Assembly (NCBI GenBank): GCA_003049465.1
Contig: PYSS01000008.1
Span: 492,654-556,653 of the forward strand
Reading direction: 5' to 3'
DNA length: 64,000 nt
Source of the DNA: Magnaporthiopsis rhizophila
Taxonomy: Eukaryota > Ascomycota > Sordariomycetes > Magnaporthales > Magnaporthaceae
The notes under the pieces were generated by a model. It ran no database searches and was not told the origin of the DNA. It saw only the letters and a list, made by a program, of their open reading frames with translations. This document shows positions 46,507 to 57,054 of this stretch, one piece after another. Within the stretch, counting starts at the first letter, position 1; each line of letters opens with the position of its first letter. The position numbers and the translations under genes were made by a program.

Positions 46507-48178
46507 ATGGATTCGTCGCCGCTTGTCAAGGTACTGGCCGTATGGCTCGATAGTGACTCCCGCCTGCCCCTCACTTTCGGCCACCTACTGACAACAGCTC
46601 TTCTACCGACAGGCGCACGATCATGCCAGGGCAGCTGCTCTCGCACATACCGATTCGACCGTCGCCATCAGCGAACATGCGCTCGCGGCCGGCGAGTTCT
46701 CCAATGCTGCCAAGTCCACCACGAGCAGGGAGGCCCTGCGCACCCTGAAACTCCTTGAGGACCACCACAGAAGGCTATCGGAGCTGCTGAAGCTGCCCCT
46801 CGACCGTCGCGCATCAGGTTCACCCCCTGGCGGAGTCTCTCAGGAGCACGAAGATGTGAGCGAAAAGTCGCCCTCCGCCTCTGTTATAGTCCCAGATGAC
46901 AGCGGCGAGAAGTCCGGCGCCGGTAGCCTGGCATCTCCGCCGTCATCTCGGGGCTCGGCCGGCGCACCGTCCCAGCACCGCCGATACCCACCATCCCGTG
47001 AGCTGTCGTCTTCGATCGCCAGCAATCTCGCCTCCGCGCGTGGCATTCGGTCGAAATATCGGGGCCAACCGCTTGCGCCCAGCATATCCAGCGAATCGGC
47101 GCCCGGTAGCGTCGACGGAGCCGGGAACAAAGACGGCACACGTTCCAAGATGCAGAATATGCTCGACCAAAAGGGGAAGCCGAGCTGGGTTCCCCCAGCG
47201 CAGACCAGCAGCTCGAGGGTAGAGAAGCGGGAGTTTGAACAGAAGCCAGAGGCTAGTCCCGCTAGCCCCTCGAGTGCCGGAGAGGAGGGCTATTCAAGAT
47301 TCTACAACACGTTTGGAAGCCTCATCAACAGGCTGTCCGCCCCGCTCGCGTTCGCAGGGCTTCCGTTGATCGCTGAGGAGTCGGCCCCCGAGACTAGCGC
47401 TCCTGCCGAACCGACGCCAGCACCAAGGAAACAGCAGAGAGCCTCGAAGCCCCCACCATCTGCCTCGGCCGACCCTGATCTGTCTAGGATATACTCCAAA
47501 GCAGCACTGCGAGCACTTGGTCGGGAGGGCCACGGCGCCAACGACTCTTTCTACTTTGTGCCGGCCACTGGGGGCACGGTTTCGTACGCCAACATCCTCA
47601 GCTTTGACCAGAAGGAAAAGCGTCGCATCGCAGCATCTGTCCATGGCGGCGACGACGGCGACATGATCGACGACGTCGACGACGATGACATTGCAGACGC
47701 CAGAGAATTGCACGCATCCATGTCGCCTGGCGTCAAGAGGCGCGTAGGGAGAAACCAGTCGTCCAAGGACCTGCAGAACGCTGTCGAAGAACTGTACCTA
47801 GAGAACAAGGGGCTGAAGGAGATGTTGGATAAGCTGAGCAAGCGGCTGCATGCTTTTGAGGCCAATGCGCAGAACACTCACATGGCCCTGCAATCGAGCA
47901 TGCGGCTCATGCGCCCTGGTTCGCCGCTTTCTTCTAGCGGCAGCGGTGGGAGGAAGGAAGCAGCTGACGATGCGCTTGTAAGGAAGAGAAACAAGGAGCT
48001 CGAAGACGAGCTCGCAATGGTGATGAAAAGCTTGGATGCGCTGGAGCAGGACAATGTCAGGCTCAGGAAGATTAACGGGCAATATCGGGATAGGTGGGAG
48101 GAGCTGAAGACCAAGGCGAAGGCGAAGCGTGCGGGGAAAGGATCAGGCACCGAAGCTGGTGGTGAACCGTCGACTTGA
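46507..48178 (+). CDS. MIT-like and coiled-coil protein, possibly Atg38/NRBF2-like
   Basis: Two exons, 46507-46530 (eight codons) and 46598-48178, separated by a 67-nt intron, give 534 aa. Residues about 9-75 (FYRQAHDHARAAALAHTD to KLLEDHHRRLSELLKLP) are a helical MIT-like bundle. The middle is disordered, with two conserved-looking islands, FYNTFGSLINRLSAPLAFAG and SFYFVPATGGTVSYANIL. The C-terminal third has two coiled coils (EELYLENKGLKEMLDKLSKRL and the segment ending RKINGQYRDRW). This order (MIT, linker, coiled coil) is that of Atg38/NRBF2, a subunit of the autophagy PI3-kinase complex I. The link is architectural, not a proven match; it could be another MIT-containing adaptor. Confidence 0.55.
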
Positions 48179-48288
48179 GGTAGACACAAGCCAAAATTTT
48201 GGATAAGCCCTAGGCGGCGTACTTTTGGAATAGATCCTGCATCGACGAGATCAATCGTCTGGCTTCAAACATCCATGACCGTATAACA

Positions 48289-49355
48289 CTATTCATCCAT
48301 ACTAGCAATCCTTTGATCCATTAGCCTCGCCATCTCGGCTTCCTGGTCGACCACCATATCGTCTTTTCTCCTCCCGCTCCCAACAGTCTCTCCTCTCCTC
48401 TCCAGCTCCGTCTCCACCATCCGGCGCGTCAGCAGGCCCTCGGTCAACGCGGGTAGGTCCTCCCTCTGCTTGCGCACCCAGCCCTCGAGGCTGCGGAGCC
48501 CGACGACGAGGAAGCCGAGCTCCTCGCGCTCGACGTCAAAGACCTCCCACCACTCGCACTCGGGCATCTTGGCGCCGACGTCGCGCGCGGCGTTGTACAC
48601 GGCGGCGACGGCCAGCGCGCCCGGCTGGTGCGTCAGGTACAGCATCTGCGGCGACAGCAGCGCCGCGTTGAGGTAGGCGACGGCGCGCCGCGACACCTCC
48701 TCCCGCGGCCGCCCGAGGAAGTCGAGCGCCTGCAGATACGTGACGGCCAGCGGGTGCGGCAGCGACACGTGAGTGTCGAACGACAGCGAGTAGAGGATGC
48801 GCCCCTCGAGCGCGAGCACGCGCCCGTGGAAGGCGTGGTAGTCCGCCTCGGTCTGGTAGTAGCACGTCGGGTCGTTCTCGAGCGGCAGGAGCGGCGGCGG
48901 CGGTGCGCCGTCGGCGGTGTCGTCCGTGGCGACGCGTCGGTGTGCGAGGGGCGAGGCGGGGGAGAGGAGGTAGGCGTAGACGTTTGTCACGTCGCGCGGC
49001 GAGCGCGGGAAGGCGCCGCACTTGGCGACTATGTAGATGGCGGCGGCTGAGACGTCCTGAGGCGGGCGGTGGGAGAGAGGGGTGTTAGCAGAACTGTATA
49101 AACGCCAGAGTGTGGACTACCTGGCCTTACGCTAAACTCATGCAGCATCACGGGCTCGACCAGCCAGAACCGCGCTATCAGCACATTCGCCTGGGCCGTG
49201 GTGGACTGGGGCAGCTGGAGCAGCAGCCCAGCAGCCTGCGTCAGGCATTGCGTCGCGAAGAAGATGGTGTCTAGGATGTCTATGGGTAGGGAGCTTAACG
49301 AGCTCCGACGGTAGAGCTGCTCTGCGGTCGCCAATGGGTTGGACAGATGGGCCAT
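48289..49355 (-). CDS. Cyclin-fold protein (cyclin L/K/T group)
   Basis: Two exons, 49355-49131 and 49056-48289, with a 74-nt intron; 330 aa. The start is MAHLSNPLAT; an upstream in-frame Met at 49388 gives an 11-residue extension. The first cyclin fold runs from about residue 8 to 190 (TIFFATQCLTQAAGLLLQLP, then DVSAAAIYIVAKCGAFPRSP, NVYAYLLS, LEGRILYSLSFDTHVSLPHP). The second covers LNAALLSPQMLYLTHQPGAL and later. These features match transcription/splicing cyclins rather than cell-cycle B-type cyclins. The partner kinase is not shown. It ends 110 bp from the convergent MIT/coiled-coil gene. Confidence 0.75.
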
Positions 49356-49972
49356 GGTTTGATTGCGTGGCTCGCGGCTGGATCTCAAGTTCTTTAGGTG
49401 CTTCTCCCCTCGTTTTCGGATGGATGTGGAAACTCCGGTGCCCTACGGAGGTCCGTATTGCCTAAAGTGATAAAACCCCCATTGCGGTTAGAGTAAGTTA
49501 TACGCTTACCTCCCTCCACTCTTCTCTCCCACTCCCACCACCGCCATTTCACCTTTTCCAGCGATATAATAACAGGGATAATAAAAAAAAAATAAAAAAA
49601 AATAAAAGGAAGGTCAACTTAAAAAGCGTTAAATTTTATGAAGCTTTGACATTTTATACAAACATCTATAGCACAAGGTTGGGGAACCCAGCCGCGCCCC
49701 GGCGGTTTCGGTGTCTTATCTTTATGGATACAGCCCCACTTTCCCGAGCTCTCTGCTCGGTTTGGTGACTCTCACGTTCAAGCTCTGCGGTGTTTTTGGT
49801 GGTGCGCGAGCCGTGATATAAACATTAAACATGAGTAACGCACGCCCGTTTTGTTTGCTTCTGCCCAACTACCTCGGAAAGGACGGCAGGCAGGCTCTTG
49901 AATCTCTCCCCGTCGAGCCACCAAAACGGTACCCCCTCGTTTTGCGATCCACCCCATCCATCCCCAAAGGCC
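49356..49972. other. Divergent promoter region cyclin/NAD+ synthetase
   Basis: 617 bp, with an A-rich run at 49585-49610. An ATG at 49831 opens a 73-codon frame that overlaps the NAD+ synthetase start out of frame and ends at 50052. It would be an inhibitory uORF if transcribed. Confidence 0.5.
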
Positions 49973-52120
49973 ATGACGTTCATCACAGTAGCAGCGGCCA
50001 CTCTGCCGAGTGTGCCACTGGATTTCGTGGGAAACCGCGATCGTATCCTTGAGTCTATCAGGATTGCCAAGGAGAAGGGTGCCACATTGCGTACGGGCCC
50101 CGAGCTCGAAATTCCGGGCTATGGCTGCCTCGACCATCACCTCGAGAGCGACACGGAGCTGCACAGCTGGGAGGTTCTGGCCGAGATTATCGCCGACCCC
50201 GTCTGCAAGGACATCCTCGTCGACTTGGGAATGGGCGTGAGGACCAGGAACGTGCAGTACAACTGCCGCATCCTCTGCACCTACCGCAAGGTCTACGCCA
50301 TCCGGGCCAAACAGTCGCTTGCCGGCGACGGTTTGTACCGCGAGCCCCGCCACTTTACCGCGTGGGTCAAGGAGCGCCAAGTTGAGACTCATAAGCTACA
50401 TCAAGTCGTCAAGGACGTCACGGGCCAGAGCACCGTACCTATCGGCGACTTCATTCTCGAGACCCCGGACACGTCCGTCTCGTGCGAGACGTGTGAGGAG
50501 CTCTTTGTTCCCCGAAACCCCTCCACCTTCTCGGGACTCAACGGCGCCGAGATCATTCTGAACTCGAGCGCCTCCCATGCTGAGCTGCGCAAGCTCGGCA
50601 GGCGCCTCAACCTCATCTCCAACTCCACTAGGAGCAATGGCGGGCTTTACATCTACGCAAACGCCTCGGGCGTCGACGGCGAAGCGCGCATGCTCTTCGA
50701 CGGCAGCAGCATGATCATCCAGAACGGCGAGGTTCTGGCCCAGAGCTCTCAGTTCTCCCTGCTGCCCGTCGAGATCACCGTCGCCACTGTCGACCTTGAG
50801 AGGGTCCGCAGCTACCGCACCAGCGCTAGCCGCAATGTCCAGGCGGCCCGCCAGCCCGAGTACCCCCGCGTGGAGTGCGATATCCCCTTGACTCGCTCCA
50901 GCGAGCACGTCTTCGTGTCGGACAACAAGGTCATCGCCACCGAGATTCCCATCAAGCTCCTGGATCCCATGGAGGAGATCTGGATGGCCACGTCGATCTA
51001 CCTGTGGCAGTACCTCGTCCGCAGCTCAGGCGCCGGCTTCTTCCTCGCCCTGTCGGGTGGCCTCGACAGCTCCACCGTTGCCCTATTCGTCTATGGCATG
51101 GCAAAGCTGGTGTTGCTGTCTATCAAGAAGGGAGAAGACAACACGTTGCAGGATCTGCGCAAGGTGCTGGGCATCAACGATTACCACCCCGAAAGCCCCG
51201 AGGACATCGTCTCGAGGCTTCTGCACACCTGCTACATGGGCACTGTGAACAGCTCTGATGAGACCAGATCGAGGGCCAAGCGGCTGGCCGAGCGCCTTGG
51301 AGCGTACCATACCGATATCAACATGGATGAGGTCGTAGATGCCCACGAGGCCATCATACAAAAAGCCCTCAACGGCTTCAAGCCCAAGTACCAGGTTGAG
51401 GGTGGGTCGGCCAGCGAGAACTTGGCCAAGCAGAACATCCAAGCCAGGAACAGGCTGGTGGTCTCGTACGAGCTCGCCCAACTGTCGACCCAGGCCAGGG
51501 CCCTGCCGAGGGCGGGAGCGTCGCTGCTCGTGCTGGGGTCCGGTAACGTCGATGAAAACCTGCGGGGCTACTACACAAAGTATGACGCGAGCTCGGCCGA
51601 CCTTGCGCCTCTAGGCTCCATCTCCAAGAACGATGCCAAGGCCTTCCAGCGCTGGGCTCGTGATGCCTGGGGCCTGTCCATTATGGACGAGTTCATCGAG
51701 GCCATCCCCTCTGCCGAGCTCCTCCCTCTATCGGCGGGCGTTCAGGCGGACGAGGAGGAGATGGGCTTGACCTACTCGGAGCTCTCAGACTTTGGAATAC
51801 TGCGCAAGGTTGACAAGCTGGGCCCCTGGTCGGCCTATCTCCGCCTGCTAAGCCAGTGGAAGGAGCGTCCGGGCTTCGGCCCCAGGGAGATCGCCGAGAA
51901 GGTCTTCCGTTTCTACCGCTTTTATGCCATCAACCGCCACAAGGCCACCATAATCACTCCCAGCGTGCATCTGTCGGCATACAACCCGGACGACAACAGG
52001 CACGACCTGCGACCCTTCTTGTACGTCGTCAACTGGCCATGGCAGTTCAACAAGATCAGGAGGCACGTGGAGGAGATGGAGAAGAACGGGAAGAAGGCGG
52101 GACACGTAACGGAAGCGTAG
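49973..52120 (+). CDS. QNS1: Glutamine-dependent NAD+ synthetase
   Basis: Final step of NAD+ synthesis: amidates nicotinic acid adenine dinucleotide using glutamine and ATP. Intronless, 715 aa, close to yeast Qns1 (714). The ATG in GGCCATGACG gives MTFITVAAATLPSVPLDF, the family start; the upstream in-frame sequence lacks similarity. The N-terminal carbon-nitrogen hydrolase (glutaminase) domain has the catalytic triad: Glu in GPELEIPGYG (44-46), Lys113 in IRAKQS, and Cys174 in ETCEELF. The C-terminal synthetase has the PP-loop SGGLDSS starting at Ser361, and GSGNVDENLRGYYTKYDASSAD. The lysine region (RAKQSLAGDGLYREPRHF) differs somewhat from the usual RPKMWLANDGNYRE. It shares its promoter region with the divergent cyclin gene. 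Confidence 0.93.
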   Translation: MTFITVAAATLPSVPLDFVGNRDRILESIRIAKEKGATLRTGPELEIPGYGCLDHHLESDTELHSWEVLAEIIADPVCKDILVDLGMGVRTRNVQYNCRILCTYRKVYAIRAKQSLAGDGLYREPRHFTAWVKERQVETHKLHQVVKDVTGQSTVPIGDFILETPDTSVSCETCEELFVPRNPSTFSGLNGAEIILNSSASHAELRKLGRRLNLISNSTRSNGGLYIYANASGVDGEARMLFDGSSMIIQNGEVLAQSSQFSLLPVEITVATVDLERVRSYRTSASRNVQAARQPEYPRVECDIPLTRSSEHVFVSDNKVIATEIPIKLLDPMEEIWMATSIYLWQYLVRSSGAGFFLALSGGLDSSTVALFVYGMAKLVLLSIKKGEDNTLQDLRKVLGINDYHPESPEDIVSRLLHTCYMGTVNSSDETRSRAKRLAERLGAYHTDINMDEVVDAHEAIIQKALNGFKPKYQVEGGSASENLAKQNIQARNRLVVSYELAQLSTQARALPRAGASLLVLGSGNVDENLRGYYTKYDASSADLAPLGSISKNDAKAFQRWARDAWGLSIMDEFIEAIPSAELLPLSAGVQADEEEMGLTYSELSDFGILRKVDKLGPWSAYLRLLSQWKERPGFGPREIAEKVFRFYRFYAINRHKATIITPSVHLSAYNPDDNRHDLRPFLYVVNWPWQFNKIRRHVEEMEKNGKKAGHVTEA

Positions 52121-52844
52121 CGAAGTTTGTCTGCAGGCAAGCTGAACATGATGGTCGTGGACAGCAAATTCAAAGACGTTTTCTTTAGTAGCCGTGGTGT
52201 TACCTTGGCTTCCACTTCCAGGAATGAGGTTTGGGGAGAAATGAGCGTTTTAATGATTCCTCATGAATTGATCCAGGGGTTTGCCGACTTTGGGCCCTGG
52301 GGTCCTTATTGGCTGGATTGGTGAATGGGTCCCGGAATGATTATGTGATTACACAGCCACTCAAGCTGTCGGCGCCTCATTTTTGACCAGGTTAACGAGC
52401 CCGGGCAGGTGAGCGCGTTTTGGCGGGGTGAAGAAATGAAGGGTACCTTAGCTTCCTCCATCTATCTACCAGTTCTACGACATCGTGTATCCTGTGCTAA
52501 ACCCCTACCTACGCCCCTGCTCTCGCTCTAGTCCGGGTCCAGCCTCTCCCATCTTCGACAAGGCACAAGGTAGACCCTGCCAATTGCTTGTGCCTCTTTT
52601 AGGCTTGGCTCCATCGCTCGGTCTTCTGGGTGGTTCCCCCAAGGGCCCCTTGTCTCCATTCACGTCCACCCCTGAAAAGAAACCTAGACCGCATCCGGCG
52701 CCGACGGTTCTCTCGACTCGCCCTTTGCTTCCACGTTGCCGCGCTGGTCTCCGATCTTGCTCAGGTAGATTCAAACGCTCAGATATCCTCACGATCCCAC
52801 TGCGACGCCATTTCCGGCCAGATTCACGATCGATACAGGGCAAG
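52121..52844. other. Spacer and leader of the Rab gene
   Basis: 724 bp. No gene seen; CT-rich 3' half likely the YPT6 leader. Confidence 0.55.
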
Positions 52845-54017
52845 ATGGCTCAAGCAGGAGCCGCCGGCTACAACAACCCCTTGAAGAAATTCAAGTAAGT
52901 GCCCCCATCCCTCGGAACCCCGCCTCAACGTTCCATGGAGGGCGTGACGGAGAGCGACATGACTGACGCCTCTCGGTTGTGTACAGGCTGGTGTTCTTGG
53001 GCGAGCAGAGCGGTACGCACACCGATAATTCCCCCGCACCCTGACGACGGCGGCGCGCGCCACAGCTGGCACCGGCCATACGCAACCAAGCTAGTTACTG
53101 ACGAGAACGAACATATGCATCTACAGTCGGCAAGACCTCCCTGATCACGCGCTTCATGTACGACTCTTTCGACAACATGTACCAGGCCACCATCGGCATC
53201 GACTTCCTGTCAAAGGCAAGCAAGCAGCTCCCCCACCATCTCGTTCGCGCGGCTCCGACCAGCCACCGAGGCTCCGCTGCCCCCTCTTCCCGCAGCTCGC
53301 GCCCGCTGACTCTCCCGCCCTCACGGCATTATATAGACGATGTACCTGGAGGACCGAACCGTGCGATTACAGTTATGGGACACGGCTGGCCAGGAGCGGT
53401 TCAGGAGTTTGATCCCATCTTACATCCGGGACTCTAGCGTGGCTGTGGTGGTCTACGATATATCAAGTAAGTCTGGCAGCGACAAATCCTCTGCGAGTGG
53501 ACATATGTCCACTTAAGCCAGCAAAGGACACAAACAGCTGGGAATGGATAATGGAACGAACGGACAGGCTGACCGGATCCGGTTACGCTCGTCTCTATCA
53601 CAGATGCGAAATCGTTCCAGAACACGAGGAAATGGATAGAAGATGTCCGGGCGGAAAGGGGTAACGACGTCATCATCGTCCTGGTGGGCAACAAGACGGA
53701 TCTGAACGACAAGCGTCAGGTCACGACGCAGCAGGGCGAGGACGAGGCCAAGAAGTTCAACCTGATGTTCGTTGAGACTAGCGCCAAGCTCGGGCACAAC
53801 GTCAAAACGCTGTTCAAGAGGATAGCGCTCGCCCTGCCCGGTATGGAGGGGACTGAGGCAGCCCAGCAGGCCACCAGCCAAAGTAAGTTTCTTCTACTCT
53901 CTTCTCTTTACGGCTTTTTTTACGGCCCGGCCCTCACAACTGGTTGCTGACATGACTGCAGTGATCGACGTGAAGACGAGCAACCCTCAGCCCCAGAACG
54001 ACGGCTGCGCTTGCTAA
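52845..54017 (+). CDS. YPT6: Rab6/Ypt6 small GTPase
   Basis: Rab GTPase of the Rab6 group, controlling retrograde endosome-to-Golgi and intra-Golgi traffic. Six exons: 52845-52894, 52987-53012, 53127-53215, 53337-53466, 53604-53882 and 53962-54017; 209 aa; all phases agree. The P-loop is GEQSVGKTS (22-30). Switch I is [20 protein letters not shown], switch II WDTAGQERFRSLIPSYIRDS, base recognition NKTD and ETSAK. The [20 protein letters not shown] signature is specific to Rab6. The C-terminal CAC (DGCAC) is a double geranylgeranylation site. The third intron (53216-53336) uses a GC donor (AAG/GCAAGC) instead of GT, with acceptor ATATAG. The first two exons are very short. Confidence 0.93.
53216..53336 (+). 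other. GC-AG intron of the Ypt6 gene
   Basis: 121-nt intron with donor AAG|GCAAGC and acceptor TATATAG. Only this junction restores [10 protein letters not shown] in phase. GC-AG introns are a known minor class spliced by the U2 spliceosome. Confidence 0.85.
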
Positions 54018-54317
54018 GCGGCGGGGATGGCAAAGTCTTTGTCTATCTGTCGGCTTTCCAATCGCGCAGACAAGAGGTGCATAACACAGACACAGTCTCT
54101 GGCCTTGTCAGTAATCCATCAATTTGGCGATCTCCCTCGCTCAGCGCCTGCAGGAGGAGGTGGCTTATCTCGAACAGCCAGGCAGGATATCATGAGCATA
54201 GGTAGCGATTTTGTCCAAGGGGGAGCCCAATTGCCAGCATTAGCGTTGTATAATAAAGAATGAAATGATGGGGCCACGACTGACGAACAGGAGAACAGGC
54301 GAGGATTTCATTCTCTT

Positions 54318-54367
<50 letters not shown>

Positions 54368-54572
54368 CCTCCCCCTTTTTTTTTTTTTTTTTTTNTTTAC
54401 TCTCGTTTTCATTGCAGTCCGCATTTTGTTCATTAACGTATTTTTAATACAACCCTTCTTTGCTTCTTTTTGCTAGGTAGGCCTTTGATAACATTTGTCA
54501 CCAGATTCTCGTCTGAAACCTTAACATAGTGTATGGTCTTCCACCTCAGGTGAACACATACGATCCCGGTTT
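54018..54572. other. Convergent 3' region YPT6/RKI1 with poly-T tract
   Basis: 555 bp, with a T tract at 54319-54398 containing CCTCCCCC and an N at 54395. No gene seen. Confidence 0.6.
54319..54398. repeat. Poly-T tract with ambiguous base at 54395
   Basis: Two T runs separated by CCTCCCCC, with one unresolved base. Confidence 0.95.
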
Positions 54573-55460
54573 CTACGCAGCCTCCTGGGTTGTGATAGTA
54601 ACGGGCGGTGCGCCCTGGTTCTGCACCTGAACGCTCCCGTCGGCCATGCCAAAGTAGGCAGCCACGGGCTTCTGCGCGCCGCCCTGGCCGGGCTTGTCCA
54701 GGCCGCTGTAGCCGTAGAACAGGCCGATTTCGCACACGCCATCGATGTCCTTGAGCGCGCGCGCGAGCTTCTCGACGCTCCAGATGCCGTCCTTGCCGTC
54801 GCCGTCCCCCGCGACGCCGGCGGCGGCGTCGTGGGTGGGGAGCACGAGCGGGATGAAGGGGGCGTCGATAATGTGCATGTGATTGTCGGTCACCAGGGGG
54901 GTGACAGCAGGGGAGGCGGCGGTCGGGTCAAGGCGCACGGCGGGAGAGCGCGAGCCCAGCCTCTCGAGCGCGGCCAGGACCTTGTTGACGCGCATGGGGT
55001 GGACCTCGATGGGGATCCCTTGCTTCCAGCTGGTGCCCAGGCGCGAGCCGAGCTTGCGGTAGTCGGCGACGCAGACGAAGGTGCGCGAGGCCAGGGCCAC
55101 GATCTTCTCCTGCCACAGGCAGGCGCCGCCGCCCTTGATGAGGTTCAGGTCCTCGTCCACCTCGTCGGCGCCGTCAAAGTAGACGTCGAGCAGCGCGGAC
55201 GCCGGCAGCGACTGCAGGCTGCCGACGGCCAGGCCGTGCCGCTCGACCAGGGCGCGCGACCCGGCGCCCGTGGTGTAGAAGGTCATGTGCGCCGACGACT
55301 CCGGGTGCAGCTCCTTGATGGCCTCAACCACGTAGACCACGGTGGAGCCGGAGCCGATGCCAACGTGCTTGAAGCGCGGGTCGAAGTGGTCCTTGACGGC
55401 CGTGTAGGCGGCCGCCTTTTTGGCCATCTCGATGAGCAGCGCCTGCTCAGAGGTCGCCAT
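54573..55460 (-). CDS. RKI1: Ribose-5-phosphate isomerase A
   Basis: Interconverts ribose-5-phosphate and ribulose-5-phosphate in the non-oxidative pentose phosphate pathway; cytosolic. Intronless, 295 aa. The family signatures are in order: GIGSGSTVVYVVEAI near residue 35, DGADEVDEDLNLIKGGGA near 95-112, the KLGSRLGTSWKQGIPIEV segment, and the C-terminal VCEIGLFYGY. The start MATSEQALL fits fungal homologues. A small insertion, THDAAAGVAGDGDGKDG, precedes the last part of the fold. It is divergent from the sulfite reductase gene. Confidence 0.94.
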   Translation of the reverse strand: MATSEQALLIEMAKKAAAYTAVKDHFDPRFKHVGIGSGSTVVYVVEAIKELHPESSAHMTFYTTGAGSRALVERHGLAVGSLQSLPASALLDVYFDGADEVDEDLNLIKGGGACLWQEKIVALASRTFVCVADYRKLGSRLGTSWKQGIPIEVHPMRVNKVLAALERLGSRSPAVRLDPTAASPAVTPLVTDNHMHIIDAPFIPLVLPTHDAAAGVAGDGDGKDGIWSVEKLARALKDIDGVCEIGLFYGYSGLDKPGQGGAQKPVAAYFGMADGSVQVQNQGAPPVTITTQEAA

Positions 55461-57054
55461 TTTGAGGGGTGGTGCTGATGATGCTGATGCTGCCGCCGGT
55501 GTCGTCGTTGTTGTGAAGTGGCGTTGCCGAGTTGTTCGCTGAGGCGCAGGCCAAAGCTGCGACGCCTTTGCGCGTGTATGAGGATTCCAGCTTGCGCGCA
55601 GCTGTTAGACATGCTGGCCAATTCATTTTTCAAGGCAGGTCTGAGCCGGAGACGTAGGGGCACTCCTTGAGAAAAGAAACTCAGGGCGACTTGTTTTGTT
55701 TTCCTTTCCCTGAGTTCCTCCTTACTTATAAACTTACATCACGACTTTGAGTCCTTGGAACTGAGACCGTAGGACAGGGTATCGCAGACAAGAAGATGCG
55801 AGCATGAAGATTCGGGTCCCTGATTTCGAGTGGCAGAGGGCACAAAAGTACCTTGAATGACTTCTGGTCTCCCGCTTTATATTTTGTACTACAAGACCTC
55901 ACTCGTATGAAACTCATTGGCGTGATATCGCAACTGAGGATGGGCAGTCATGCCGCTTCAGTTGGCGCCTGGCCGCATGAGTTGAGGACCACGCTGAGTC
56001 AGCGATTGAGCAAGTGCTTGGGACTCCCAATTCTGTTGGCCATGACTTGGCTATCGAGCCAAATACTAAATGCACTCATGTCAAGATGCTTTGCCGTTGC
56101 AGTACGTGGCGTTCACCGTCGGGCTCCCACACGGAAACCCCTGCCTTGGCCTCCCTTTGCTGCCCGTATGGTGCTGAGCCCTGCGGCTGCCGCCAATTTG
56201 CCCGAGAGCCGCACCGAGCCGCTTGCTGTAAAGGACGTGACAATGATGCGAAATGGATGCTTGTTGCCGCGTCTACGGAGTATACAAATCCCGGACCTGC
56301 AGAGCACGATACAAAATAGGTAAATATCTTGCAAAGAGAAGATTCTGCCCCTCCATAGCAGGCGCCGCTTGAGATGGCAGCAGCTTCAATTTGACATCTG
56401 AAGCAGGGTGTTGGTTGGCGAGTTTTGATCTGTTGGCTGGTATATTACTTGATGGCAACTACAAACGTTCATGCCACGGCGCAGGGACTATTGGTGCCCA
56501 CTAGGACTCGGAGTAAAATCCCTCAGTGAGCTGGTGTTCGCCGAATCGTGAACGGGAGAAACTGAGTCGCCCGAAGCTTGCTGTCATGGACGATGTGAGA
56601 AATAGCCGAGATCATAGCCTGAACCTGCATTTGGGGTTTGAAGGCTGCTGGCTGGCTGGCTTGCCGAACGCCGTCGGCGGGAGAACCCACCAGGAGCGTC
56701 ATCTGGAATTGGCATTTGCCAATTGGCTCAGAATTACACACATGACGGCGCAAGTGCCTGGGGACAACGCCGAGCCTTTTGCCTTTGGTTGTGGTGGGAG
56801 TGGGCGCTAGGCGATCACGCAATTGACGGGACAATCGACGCATGGTTCTGCCGTCGAAAAATGTCTGCGCGGCGGGGTCTCTCGACGGCGGTCTCCCAGA
56901 CTTGGTTTGAGAGCTCCGCAGTCCGCATCGGACGACGCTCCGCCAGCCGTCGGGCAGTTCCTAATAAAAACTTGTATGGGGGCCGTCTCCCTCCGCAGGC
57001 GCGCGAGCCGGGAAGATGTCCTTTCTCTTTAGACAGCAGCAAGTTTCGGATGAC
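55461..57054. other. Divergent promoter region RKI1/sulfite reductase
   Basis: 1.6 kb. No gene supported. A GCCAATTGGC palindrome near 56728, which holds overlapping CCAAT boxes on both strands, is the only notable motif, about 330 bp before the sulfite reductase start. Confidence 0.5.
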
